DNA of 64,000 nucleotides from Ignavibacteriales bacterium (lineage in GTDB: Bacteria > Bacteroidota > Ignavibacteria > Ignavibacteriales > Ignavibacteriaceae): positions 372,001 to 436,000 of the forward strand of contig JADJEI010000001.1 in the NCBI GenBank assembly GCA_016709155.1, read 5' to 3'. Every line of letters begins with the position of its first letter. The stretch's first letter is position 1. Shown here in pieces: positions 36,326-45,258 of this stretch. A model generated the notes under the pieces. It was not told where the DNA came from, did no database searches, and was given only the letters and a program-made list of their open reading frames with translations. Both the position numbers and the translations under genes were made by a program.

Positions 36326-38248
36326 TTATTTATCTTTATTTTCGTCATCAACAACTTCGTAAGAAGCATCCTGAACATTTTCCTTCTCGTCTTTTTTAGA
36401 AGCTTCAGTCTGCGGTTCTGCCTGCGGACTTCCTTGCGGCTGCCCCCCGGGTTGAGAGTATAACTGCGAAGCTATTTCATTCCAAACCTTATTTAGCGAT
36501 TCAGTAGCAGCCTTAATTTGTTCGGAGTTATTAGAAGCTAAAGAATCTTCTACTTTTTTAATTTCAGTTTCAAGTCTTGATTTATTATCAGGAGAAATTT
36601 TATCTTTCATTTCTTCAATCTGCTTTTTGGTTTGGAATACCAAACTATCTGCCTGATTACGAATCTCAACCGCTTCCTTTTTAGTTTTATCTTCAGCAGC
36701 ATGTTCTTTAGCATCGTTTTTCATTTTCTCAACTTCATCTTTATTCAAACCGCTCGAAGAAGTAATTCTAATACTTTGCTCTTTACTTGTTGCCTTATCC
36801 TTTGCAGCAACATGTAAAATACCGTTTGCATCAATATCAAAAGTAACTTCAATCTGAGGTACCCCCCTTGGAGCAGGCGGAATTCCGTCGAGATGAAATC
36901 TTCCGAGAGTTCTGTTATCGGCAGCCATAGCGCGTTCTCCTTGAAGCACATTTATTTCTACCGATGGCTGACTATCAGAGGCAGTTGAGAATATTTCACT
37001 CTTCTTTGTTGGTATAGTTGTGTTTGCCTCGATTAACCTTGTCATCATTCCACCCAAAGTTTCGATTCCCAATGCGAGTGGAGTAACATCAAGGAGCAGC
37101 ACATCTTTTATATCACCGGCTAACACCCCACCCTGGATTGCAGCACCAACAGCAACCACTTCATCGGGGTTTACACCTTTGTGTGGTTCTCTTCCGAATA
37201 AATTTTTAACCAATTCCTGAACCATTGGAATTCTGGTTGAACCGCCGACAAGAATAACTTCGCTAATCTGATCCCTGCTTACGCCTGAATCTTTAATAGC
37301 CTGTTCGCAAGGTATTTTCGTCCTTTGAACTAAAGTGTCAATCAGTTGTTCAAATTTTGAACGTGAAATATTAAGATTTAAATGCTTAGGTCCATCCTGA
37401 GTTGCAGTGATGAACGGCAGATTGACATCTGTGGACATTGAAGAAGATAATTCAATCTTTGCTTTCTCGGCAGCTTCTTTTAATCTTTGAAGCGCCATAG
37501 GATCTTTTTTAAGATCAATCCCCTCCTGCTTTCTGAATTCTTCTGCAAGATAATCTATAAGTTGCTGATCAAAATCATCACCACCGAGATGAGTATCGCC
37601 ATTAGTTGACTTAACTTCGAACACACCTTCACCAAGCTGGAGAATAGAAATATCGAACGTACCCCCGCCTAAATCATAAACCGCTACAATTTCATCTTTA
37701 TTTTTTTTATCCAATCCATAAGCAAGAGCAGCAGCAGTTGGCTCGTTAATAATTCTTCTAACTTTTAATCCGGCAATTTCTCCCGCATCCTTTGTAGCTT
37801 GTCTTTGAGAATCATTAAAGTAAGCCGGAACAGTGATCACAGCTTCTGTAACTTCCTGCCCAAGATAATCTTCAGCAGTCTTTTTCATTTTTTGAAGAAT
37901 CATTGAACTGATTTCAGGAGGTGAATAAACTCTATCTAAAATTCTAACTCGTGCAGAATTATTATCGCCAGCTACAACCTCGTAGGGTATTTCACTTTTT
38001 TCTCTGTCTACTTCTTGAATAACCCTGCCCATAAATCTTTTGATAGAAAAGATTGTATTCTTTGGATTGGTTATCGCTTGTCTTTTTGCAGGCTGTCCAA
38101 CTAATCTTTCGCCCGATTTTGTAAAAGCAACAACTGAAGGAGTAGTTCTGCCGCCTTCTGAGTTTGGTATTACTACCGGATCGTTACCTTCCATTACTGC
38201 TACGCAGGAATTAGTTGTGCCTAAGTCAATTCCAATTATTTTTCCCAT
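36326..38248 (-). CDS. dnaK: Hsp70 chaperone DnaK
   Basis: 640 residues, intact. Nucleotide-binding domain signatures GIDLGTTNSCVAV, VYDLGGGTFDISIL and ILVGGSTRIPMVQ; the substrate-binding domain follows DVTPLALGIETLGG. The C-terminal tail is Gln/Pro/Glu-rich (GGQPQGSPQAEPQTEASKKD), as usual. It folds cytosolic proteins with DnaJ and GrpE, which are not in this window. SD aggaga (seen on the - strand) precedes the ATG. No CIRCE element was found upstream. Confidence 0.98.
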   Translation of the reverse strand: MGKIIGIDLGTTNSCVAVMEGNDPVVIPNSEGGRTTPSVVAFTKSGERLVGQPAKRQAITNPKNTIFSIKRFMGRVIQEVDREKSEIPYEVVAGDNNSARVRILDRVYSPPEISSMILQKMKKTAEDYLGQEVTEAVITVPAYFNDSQRQATKDAGEIAGLKVRRIINEPTAAALAYGLDKKNKDEIVAVYDLGGGTFDISILQLGEGVFEVKSTNGDTHLGGDDFDQQLIDYLAEEFRKQEGIDLKKDPMALQRLKEAAEKAKIELSSSMSTDVNLPFITATQDGPKHLNLNISRSKFEQLIDTLVQRTKIPCEQAIKDSGVSRDQISEVILVGGSTRIPMVQELVKNLFGREPHKGVNPDEVVAVGAAIQGGVLAGDIKDVLLLDVTPLALGIETLGGMMTRLIEANTTIPTKKSEIFSTASDSQPSVEINVLQGERAMAADNRTLGRFHLDGIPPAPRGVPQIEVTFDIDANGILHVAAKDKATSKEQSIRITSSSGLNKDEVEKMKNDAKEHAAEDKTKKEAVEIRNQADSLVFQTKKQIEEMKDKISPDNKSRLETEIKKVEDSLASNNSEQIKAATESLNKVWNEIASQLYSQPGGQPQGSPQAEPQTEASKKDEKENVQDASYEVVDDENKDK

Positions 38249-38622
38249 TAGTTAATTCTCCTTTTTCTATAATTTATTTTATTATGTTTAGTTATTTGCT
38301 GTTCAATTATTCATTTGACTAAGAAAGATGTCAATTTAAACCTCCCAAATTTCTATTTTTGGGTGAATGAAATTCTATGGTTTTCTTTGAATACTTTGCA
38401 CTCTAAAAGTGATTTAATTTAATCGAATACTTTTGACTGTGTTCGATTATTACAATCAGTGTGCCATAAGAGAAGTTGTAAAATCAACAAATTTTCAATA
38501 CTTGCGAATTTTAGTCTAAATTTTAGTCGGCAATTATGGCAAGCTAAGTTGAAATCTGGCACAGAAAGCTGAAAGAAACAGCGAATTGACAACTTAAAAC
38601 AAAATAAAATATAGAGGCTGCT
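38249..38622. other. Divergent intergenic region between dnaK and birA
   Basis: About 370 AT-rich bases that should hold both promoters. A 72-codon open frame on the - strand has no SD and composition unlike a protein, so I do not call it. No heat-shock operator is evident. Confidence 0.4.
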
Positions 38623-39392
38623 TTGTTTGAAATACAAAAATTTGATATAAAATTAGAGACCGAAAAATCGGCAGAAATTTTATTTATACAGAAGAAATTG
38701 ATTCCACAAATTCATACCTGATGAATCGAGAATTTTATCCACCCGATGGCACGGTTGTGCTTGCCGAAAAACAATCTAAGGGAAGGGGTCGCAAAGATCG
38801 CGCATGGCACAGCCTAAAAGATGTTAATTTAACTTTTTCAATTTTATTGAAGGACAATAAATACCTTAGAACCAATTTCAATCTGATAAACTTTAGTGCT
38901 GCTCTATCTGTTGCAATCTCAATAGAAAATTTATACCAGCTTAAACCTGAATTAAAATGGCCTAATGACGTATTAATAGATAGCAAAAAAGTTTCTGGAA
39001 TCTTGATCGAATCTGCAAGCAAAGGCGATAAAGTCGAGCGGATAGTAATTGGCATAGGACTAAATGTTAATCAAAATATTTTTCAAGGGACGTATAACAT
39101 TCCACCAACATCTTTAAAATTAGAATTGAACAGGCATATTGATCGGGAAATTCTTCTTGCTGAATTACTCAATCATTTTGAAAATCTCCTTCATAAAACT
39201 AAAGTAAAACCCGAATGGATTTTAAATGAATGGAGGAACCGCTGCAGAATGATTGGGGAAAGAATCACAATCATTGAAGGCGAAAAAACTATAACAGGTA
39301 TATTTGATGATGTTGATGATGATGGATTTCTGATCCTGCGTCGGGGAACTCAAACTCAAAAAATATTTGCCGGAGATGTATCAGCAGCATGA
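38623..39392 (+). CDS. birA: Biotin-[acetyl-CoA-carboxylase] ligase BirA (frameshifted near the start)
   Basis: The catalytic domain is clear: EEIDSTNSYLM, biotin-loop KGRGRKDRAWHS (GRGR.RxW type), LKWPNDVLIDSKKVSGILIE and GIGLNVNQN. The in-frame region starts only at ATG 38721, inside the domain. Upstream, another frame from TTG 38623 gives FEIQKFDIKLETEK, which joins IGRNFIYTEEIDSTNS if one A is added to the run at 38663-38667. Restored length is 256 residues, a normal single-domain BirA without a DNA-binding domain. It biotinylates the acetyl-CoA carboxylase carrier protein; accD lies nearby. Confidence 0.9.
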
Positions 39393-40156
39393 TTTTAACG
39401 TGCGATATTGGAAATAGCAGAATAAAATTTGGATCTTTTATTGGCGACGAGCTTATTGATTTTCGGGCATATCATAAAATTGAAGATTCAATTAAATTTA
39501 TTCTTGAGGTGCAGCCTGCTGTTATTGCAATTTCTTCGGTCGCATCTTTTAAATTAAATCAGCTTATAAATGCCGTTAAACCAAAATTTTTATCGAACAT
39601 TTTTTTTGTTGATAGACATCAACACTTTAATTTAATTATAAATTACAACTCTGCTGCCACACTTGGAATAGACAGAATATGTTCTGCAGAAGGAGCAATC
39701 TATCTGCTTCAAAAAGACAAACATTTAAATCAGATATTTGAGAATGATTTTATAATGACAATTGATTTTGGCACAGCAACGACTATTAATCTTGTTAAAT
39801 TCCCAAATGTTTTTGAAGGCGGCTTAATTATGCCCGGTATGAAATTGATGAGTGAGTCACTTTACAAGCGGACCGAGCAATTACCCGAAATAAAAATTGC
39901 AATAACTAACTCAGTAATCGGTAAAACAACGGAAGAAAATATTAATAGTGGAATAATAAATTCTACGGTCGGATTAATTGAAAGAGTAATTCGCAAAATT
40001 AAAGATGAATTTAAAGCTGATGTTAAAAAAATATTTATTACGGGTGGAAATGCAAAATTGGTACAGGACAATTTAGATTTCGAATATGAATATTCTGAAG
40101 GCTTGGTACTTTATGGAATAAAATCAATTTACGATTTGAACTTAAAAAAAAATTAG
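39389..40156 (+). CDS. coaX: Type III pantothenate kinase CoaX
   Basis: 255 residues. ASKHA-fold motifs DIGNSRIKFGSF (phosphate 1), MTIDFGTATTINLV (phosphate 2) and GGLIMPGMKLMSESL are present, as is the adenosine-side FITGGNAKLV. It makes 4'-phosphopantothenate, the first CoA step. The ATG overlaps the birA stop (ATGA), the usual birA-coaX arrangement. Its stop overlaps the end of the convergent panC. Confidence 0.93.
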   Translation: MILTCDIGNSRIKFGSFIGDELIDFRAYHKIEDSIKFILEVQPAVIAISSVASFKLNQLINAVKPKFLSNIFFVDRHQHFNLIINYNSAATLGIDRICSAEGAIYLLQKDKHLNQIFENDFIMTIDFGTATTINLVKFPNVFEGGLIMPGMKLMSESLYKRTEQLPEIKIAITNSVIGKTTEENINSGIINSTVGLIERVIRKIKDEFKADVKKIFITGGNAKLVQDNLDFEYEYSEGLVLYGIKSIYDLNLKKN

Positions 40157-41016
40157 AGCTTTAATAATAAATTATCTATTAAACGGGTCTGTCCAATTTT
40201 ACAGGCAATGAGGATTAAATATTCAGCCCCCTCACATAGGTATTCAGCATCGTTAAAAGTATCTGCCTCTACAATTTTTACATAATTTAATTGAGAAGTT
40301 GGAACCGAAGAAATTAACTTTATCATTTCCTCAATCAATTTAAGCGAATTATGTTCACCACGCTCGACTTTACTCTTCACAAGATTCAAGGCTTGCGATA
40401 ACACAAGAGCATCTTTTCGTTCAGCAGTTGATAAATAAACATTTCTCGAACTCATTGCCAATCCATCAGGTTCACGAACAATTGGGCAGACAATAATTTG
40501 CGTATCAAATTTTAAATCGCTAACCATTTTTTTTATTACCGCAGCTTGTTGTGCATCCTTTCTGCCCGAAGAACGCATAATCTGGCTGTACAATATGAAA
40601 TAGAATTGACACAACAGTTGTGACACCGCGAAAATGTGTCGGACGAAATTCCCCCTCCAAAATTTGTGTCAATGGTCCAACTTCAATAAAGGAAGAAAAA
40701 CCCGAAGGATAAATTTCATTTACATCAGGATAAAAAAGATAATCAACTTCCAACTTTTCAAGAAGTTTAGAATCCCGGTTAATGTCGCGTGGATATTTCG
40801 ATAAATCTTCTGTGGGAGAAAACTGAGTTGGATTGACAAAGATAGAAACGAACGTTACATCGCATTTTTTTTTTGATTCTCGAATTAAGGATAGATGACC
40901 CTCATGCAGGTAGCCCATCGTAGGAACAAAACCGATGCTTTTGTTCGCAACTTTTAGTGATCTAGCTATTTTTCTAATCTCCGAAGAAGTAGAAAGAGTT
41001 TCGATTATAGCCTCAA
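40153..41016 (-). CDS. panC: Pantothenate synthetase PanC (frameshifted; start uncertain)
   Basis: Motifs PTMGYLHEGHLSLI (HIGH-type), FVNPTQFSPTEDLSKYPRD, FRGVTTVV, YAFFGQKDAQQ, and VREPDGLAMSSRNVYL identify the family. One extra C at 40557-40558 breaks the frame between GQK and DAQQ. Upstream of PTMGYLHEG the frame stays open (IIETLSTSSEIRKIARSLKV) to the accD stop but has no ATG/GTG/TTG. A missing base near 41011 would bring in a TTG at 41016 overlapping the accD TGA and give 287 residues, a normal length. It condenses pantoate and beta-alanine, feeding CoaX. Confidence 0.9.
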
Positions 41017-41852
41017 GTCATATTTTCAAGCAGCGAAAAAATTTTTTCTTTCAGATCTTTTCTATGACAGATCAGATCTACAAAACCTTTTTCCAGCAGA
41101 AACTCGGATCGTTGAAAACCATCAGGCAAATCTTTGCCAATCGTTTGCTTAATTACTCGTGGTCCGGCAAAACCAATTAAGGCTTTAGGCTCAGCAATAT
41201 TAATATCGCCAAGCATAGCATAACTTGCAGTTGTTCCGCCAGTTGTTGGGTCTGTTAACACTGAGATATAAGGAATACCTTTAGCAGCTAATCTTGTTAA
41301 CCGTGCACTGGTTTTAGCTAATTGCATAAGAGAATATGCCCCCTCCATCATTCGTGCGCCGCCGCTTGCCGAAACAAGTATAAGGGGAATTTCACTTTTA
41401 AATGACTTATCAATTAGTCTTGCTATTTTTTCGCCAACTACTGCTCCCATACTTCCACCGATAAATGCAAAATCCATTACACCCAAACAAACTTCCATAT
41501 TATTTAATTTGCCGACACCCGTCCGAATCGCATCAAACATTCCCGTCTTTTTTATGGTAGCAGCAACTCTTTCATTATATTTTTTAGTGTCAGAAAAATT
41601 TAATGGATCGGCTGATCTCATTTTTTTATCCATTTCTTTAAAGCTGGATTTGTCGAGAAGTATATTTATGTATTCAGCACTGCCGATTCTAAAATGATAA
41701 TCACACTTTGTACAAGTCCAAAGATTCAATTCTAATTGTTTCTTATGAATGATCTCGCCGCAGCCAGCGCACTTCTCCCACATTCCATCGGGGGCATCCT
41801 TTTTGTGAGAGTCAGGCGAAATATTTTGTTTCGATCGTTTGAACCAGGGCAT
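41013..41852 (-). CDS. accD: Acetyl-CoA carboxylase carboxyltransferase subunit beta
   Basis: 279 residues. N-terminal zinc ribbon CAGCGEIIHKK...CTKCDYHFR (two CxxC), then the crotonase-like core ALIGFAGPRVIKQTIG and SASGGARMMEGAYSLMQLAK. It works with AccA and biotinylated AccB to make malonyl-CoA. BirA, whose gene is 2 kb away, modifies AccB. Confidence 0.96.
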   Translation of the reverse strand: MPWFKRSKQNISPDSHKKDAPDGMWEKCAGCGEIIHKKQLELNLWTCTKCDYHFRIGSAEYINILLDKSSFKEMDKKMRSADPLNFSDTKKYNERVAATIKKTGMFDAIRTGVGKLNNMEVCLGVMDFAFIGGSMGAVVGEKIARLIDKSFKSEIPLILVSASGGARMMEGAYSLMQLAKTSARLTRLAAKGIPYISVLTDPTTGGTTASYAMLGDINIAEPKALIGFAGPRVIKQTIGKDLPDGFQRSEFLLEKGFVDLICHRKDLKEKIFSLLENMT

Positions 41853-41854
41853 GC

Positions 41855-42571
41855 TTAGCTGCCTTTCTGTACATCTGCATAAATCGTAAGGATTTTCTGC
41901 GGTTCTGAAGGGTCATTAGTTGTGATGGTAATTGTTCTGCTCATTTTACCCAAACGGTCCGTCGTATCAAGTTCTACTTTCAGGCTTCCTTTTTCCCCCG
42001 GGGCTAATTTTTCACTGCTTACCAACGCCGCAGTGCAGCCACAAGAAGTTTTGATATTCTTAATCAGCAAATCACCCGTTCCAAAATTTGCAATTTTAAA
42101 AGTGTACTCAACTTTTTTCCCTTCTTGTACAGCTCCAAAATCATGCTCGGTTTCCGGAACAACAAATTTTGCTTGCAGTTCAGATTTTGCGTCTCCGGTT
42201 TTGACATTGCCAACAAATGTTAATTTCATTTCAGGAATATCGAGGTCGTTACTTTGAATGTAAACAAACTTGGTTTGCTTTCCGATTCTTCCTTTTGAAT
42301 TGAAACTTACTAAAAGATTTGTGGACTCACCCGGAGCTAATAAGCTTTTTTCAGGGCTGGCGGCTGTGCATCCGCAAGAGGCTCTTACATGAGCAATATT
42401 CAAAGTATCCCATCCCGCATTTGTAATTATAAATGTATGAGAAACTATTTCGCCCTGAATTATATCTCCAAAATCATATTCGATTGGGGTAACTGTAATT
42501 TTAGGGCCTATTGATTGCGAGTATAAAAAAGAAATTGAAAGAATAACAAACAGTAAAATATTTCTTAACAT
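41855..42571 (-). CDS. DUF1573 protein with two immunoglobulin-like domains, exported
   Basis: 238 residues, signal peptide to about 18 (SFLYSQ). Two DUF1573 repeats each have YDFGDIIQGEIVSHTFIITN / HDFGAVQEGKKVEYTFKIAN, then a CGCT motif (ASCGCTAA; TSCGCTAA) and APGE. The domains resemble ASPM-SPD-2-Hydin folds and may aid envelope or T9SS processes; function unproven. Located two bases from accD and tsaB on the same strand. Confidence 0.88.
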   Translation of the reverse strand: MLRNILLFVILSISFLYSQSIGPKITVTPIEYDFGDIIQGEIVSHTFIITNAGWDTLNIAHVRASCGCTAASPEKSLLAPGESTNLLVSFNSKGRIGKQTKFVYIQSNDLDIPEMKLTFVGNVKTGDAKSELQAKFVVPETEHDFGAVQEGKKVEYTFKIANFGTGDLLIKNIKTSCGCTAALVSSEKLAPGEKGSLKVELDTTDRLGKMSRTITITTNDPSEPQKILTIYADVQKGS

Positions 42572-42573
42572 TT

Positions 42574-43227
42574 TTAATTCCCTTTTATTAAAAAATTTCT
42601 AAAATAATTTGGCTCAAGGCTATCTATATCAAGCGACATAAATTTTTCGCCAAAAGCCTTGCACCACTTTGCAACATAAAGCGCATCCGGGGCGCAGACA
42701 TTTTTTTTATTTGCTGAAGAATAAATCTGAACATTTCCGAAAATCAATTCTTCCTTAAAATTTACAAGTTCATTTAAAGGTAGAATTTTTAATCCGTGTG
42801 TAAATATAAAACTCCTGTCTTTAATTTGAAACTGTGCAAAATAGACCTCGTCCTTATTTACTTTATTTGCTATAGAAAATTGAGTGCCTTCAGGAAGATA
42901 ATCTGATAACTGAAGTGCAATGGCTTCAAATGTCGGAACAGGTACGATCGGAATTGAAAGAGCTGTCGAAATTCCTTTTGCTGCCGCCAATCCAATTCTT
43001 AATCCTGTGAAAGAACCGGGACCGGCTGAAACAGCCAAGCATGACACATCTTCTAATTCGAGTGCTGCTTGCTTCATCACAAAATCAATCAGGGCGAATA
43101 ATTTTTCTGAATGAGAATGGACGAGTTCTATTTTTGCTTCAAAATATTTTGAAGAGGAGAAATAGACGCATACACTGCAAATTTTATCTGAAGTCTCTAT
43201 TGCCAATATTGGTTTTGAATTTATCAT
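42574..43227 (-). CDS. tsaB: tRNA threonylcarbamoyladenosine protein TsaB
   Basis: 217 residues. ASKHA-fold start ILAIETSDKICSVCVY and the conserved SAGPGSFTGLRIGLAAAKGI with PVPTFEAIA. It partners TsaD and TsaE in t6A synthesis on ANN-decoding tRNAs. The gene overlaps tsaE by four bases. Confidence 0.93.
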   Translation of the reverse strand: MINSKPILAIETSDKICSVCVYFSSSKYFEAKIELVHSHSEKLFALIDFVMKQAALELEDVSCLAVSAGPGSFTGLRIGLAAAKGISTALSIPIVPVPTFEAIALQLSDYLPEGTQFSIANKVNKDEVYFAQFQIKDRSFIFTHGLKILPLNELVNFKEELIFGNVQIYSSANKKNVCAPDALYVAKWCKAFGEKFMSLDIDSLEPNYFRNFLIKGN

Positions 43228-43652
43228 AGCTTACTAAACTCAAATTCTCTTGAAAAATCTTCATTCACCCTGATCGAAATTTCAGTCCTTTTCTTTGGAA
43301 GAAGATTTGGAAATAAACTGCCCCATTCAATCAACACAACTGAATTTTCCGCTGTGATATAATCATTAAAACCAATTTCGATCAATTCGTTTTCTTTATT
43401 TATTCTGTAAAAATCAAAGTGATAGAAATTAAACCTGGCAGTATATTCATTTACAATTGCGAAGGTGGGGCTACTGACATTTTGAACACCAAAACATTTT
43501 AGAAGATGCTTGATGAAGAAAGTTTTCCCGCTTCCAAGTTCACCATTTAATACTACTACCTCTGAATCTGAAATATTTTCAGAATAACTTTTTGCCAACT
43601 CAATAGTTTCCATTTCCGACCGACAAACATGCTTTGAGGGAAACTCAACCAC
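43224..43652 (-). CDS. tsaE: tRNA t6A ATPase TsaE
   Basis: 142 residues. Walker A LNGELGSGKTFFIKHLL, then SSPTFAIVNEY and FYHFDFYRI (the family's HxDxYR region), and LIEWGSLFPNLLP. It is the ATPase of the TsaBDE complex. Adjacent to tsaB and directly after porX. Confidence 0.95.
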   Translation of the reverse strand: MVEFPSKHVCRSEMETIELAKSYSENISDSEVVVLNGELGSGKTFFIKHLLKCFGVQNVSSPTFAIVNEYTARFNFYHFDFYRINKENELIEIGFNDYITAENSVVLIEWGSLFPNLLPKKRTEISIRVNEDFSREFEFSKL

Positions 43653-45221
43653 CTATTTCGGCTCCATCGTTATAACAGGAAGAATCATTTCTTCCATTGA
43701 TATTCCGCCGTGTTGAAAAGTATCTTTGTACATTCCAAGATATTTATGATAATCAGTAGGATAAACAAAATAAAAATCTTCCTTTGCAATAATATAATTA
43801 ATGGTAACACCCCTATCGGGCAGTTTGTATTCGGAAGCATTTTTAATAAACATTGCATGCTTCTCATCAACTTTCAGGTTTCTGCCATATTTAAATCTTA
43901 AATTAGCAAGTGCTTCTCTATCGCCTAATACTTTAGCACCGCGCAATGAACGAATGCTCCCGTGATCGGTGGTTACAACAATGCGGCAATTTTTTAATTT
44001 TGCTAATGACTTGAAAATTCCAAGCAGCGAAGAATGCATAAACCAACTATTGGTCAAAGAACGATAAGCTGGTTCATCCGGAGCAATTTCTTTTAAGAGA
44101 TCAGAATCAGATCTTCCATGCGCAATCATATCAAGAAAATTAACAACTACCGTTGTAAGATGCGTATTCTGATACGAAAGGATATCCTGTTCAAAATTTC
44201 TTCCAACTTCCGGATCAATTATTTTAATATACTTCAAATCATTTTTTAATTTGATTCTTTTTCTGTCAATCAACCTTTGAAGTAGTTCGCGCTCATGCTG
44301 ATTCATGCTTCTTTCATCATCAGCCGAGGCGTGATAAATGTCGGGATAATATTTATCAATATCCGATGGAAACATACCTGCAAAGAGTGCGTTACGGGAG
44401 TAGGGGGTTGCAGTCGGAAGAATTGAATAGTAATAATCCTTTTCAATTTTAAATAGGTCAATAAGACTTTTTTCCATCACTAACCACTGGTCAAGACGTA
44501 AACAATCGAGCACAAAATAAAAGACAGAGTAATCCTGCTTCTGCACCAAATTTAGAACATAGTTTGAAGTAATCTCTGTTGTAAGCAAAGGTCTTTCAGA
44601 ACTATCTATGTTGTTGACCCACCCTTTGTAGTTCTTCTCCACATATTTTGAAAACTCTTTGTTCGCCTCTTTCTTTTGATCGAACAATGTTTGTTTCAAT
44701 CCAATGTCAGGATGAAGATCCAATTCAATATCCCAGTCAACCATTTTCAGGTAAAGGTCATTCCATTCAGCAAAATCCATCGGGTTAGTTAACGCCTGCG
44801 AAATCTCATTGAAATCCTGCAAGTAATCTTTGGTAACATATTCACCGGTGATTTTTTTCCCTTCCAGAATCTTTTTGCAAACAAGCAAAACCTGGCTTGG
44901 GTTTACGGGTTTTGTAAGATAGTCAGTAATCTTACCGCCGATCGCTTCATTCATCAAAGATTCTTCTTCGCTCTTGGTAACCATTACCACTGGAATGTTT
45001 GCGTTGATATCTTTTATTCTGCTTAATGTTTCGAGTCCCCCCATCCCTGCCATCATTTCATCCAGAAAAATAAGGTCATAATCATTTTTCCTAACCGAAT
45101 TGATCGCATCTTCACCATTAGTAACCGTATCAACTTCGTAACCTTTTTCGGAAAGGAAAATTATATGTGAACGTAGAAGTTCAATTTCATCATCAACCCA
45201 AAGCAATTTTTTTTGCGGCAT
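43653..45221 (-). CDS. porX: PorX-type response regulator with PglZ domain
   Basis: 522 residues. N-terminal receiver: acidic pair DDE (residues 10-12), phospho-Asp in DLIFLDEMM (about 54), Thr/Lys at VMVTKS and YLTKPVNP. The C-terminal half is a PglZ/alkaline-phosphatase-like domain: VFYFVLDCLRLDQW, LPTATPYSRNALFAGMFPS, TTDHGSIRSL and the terminal DTFQHGGISMEEMILPVITM. PorX controls type IX secretion genes and has a phosphodiesterase domain. It is encoded next to sprA, which fits that role. Confidence 0.93.
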   Translation of the reverse strand: MPQKKLLWVDDEIELLRSHIIFLSEKGYEVDTVTNGEDAINSVRKNDYDLIFLDEMMAGMGGLETLSRIKDINANIPVVMVTKSEEESLMNEAIGGKITDYLTKPVNPSQVLLVCKKILEGKKITGEYVTKDYLQDFNEISQALTNPMDFAEWNDLYLKMVDWDIELDLHPDIGLKQTLFDQKKEANKEFSKYVEKNYKGWVNNIDSSERPLLTTEITSNYVLNLVQKQDYSVFYFVLDCLRLDQWLVMEKSLIDLFKIEKDYYYSILPTATPYSRNALFAGMFPSDIDKYYPDIYHASADDERSMNQHERELLQRLIDRKRIKLKNDLKYIKIIDPEVGRNFEQDILSYQNTHLTTVVVNFLDMIAHGRSDSDLLKEIAPDEPAYRSLTNSWFMHSSLLGIFKSLAKLKNCRIVVTTDHGSIRSLRGAKVLGDREALANLRFKYGRNLKVDEKHAMFIKNASEYKLPDRGVTINYIIAKEDFYFVYPTDYHKYLGMYKDTFQHGGISMEEMILPVITMEPK

Positions 45222-45258
45222 TTATTTATCCATTCTGTTTCTAATTAAAAAATAAGGA

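Noticed and set aside
2392..38411. Shared palindrome-like CACTCTAAAAGTG at 2392 and 38399 as a common operator
   Set aside because: A 13-base match twice in 64 kb of AT-rich DNA is expected by chance; flanks differ.
38419..38637. 72-codon minus-strand ORF as a gene
   Set aside because: No SD, overlaps the birA start region, composition not protein-like.
38249..38640. CIRCE heat-shock operator before dnaK
   Set aside because: No TTAGCACTC-N9-GAGTGCTAA or close variant is present.
40520..40918. PanC starting at ATG 40918 (MGYLHEGHLS)
   Set aside because: It would lose the conserved PT of the PTMGYLHEG active-site segment and the first strand; upstream sequence is clearly PanC-like.
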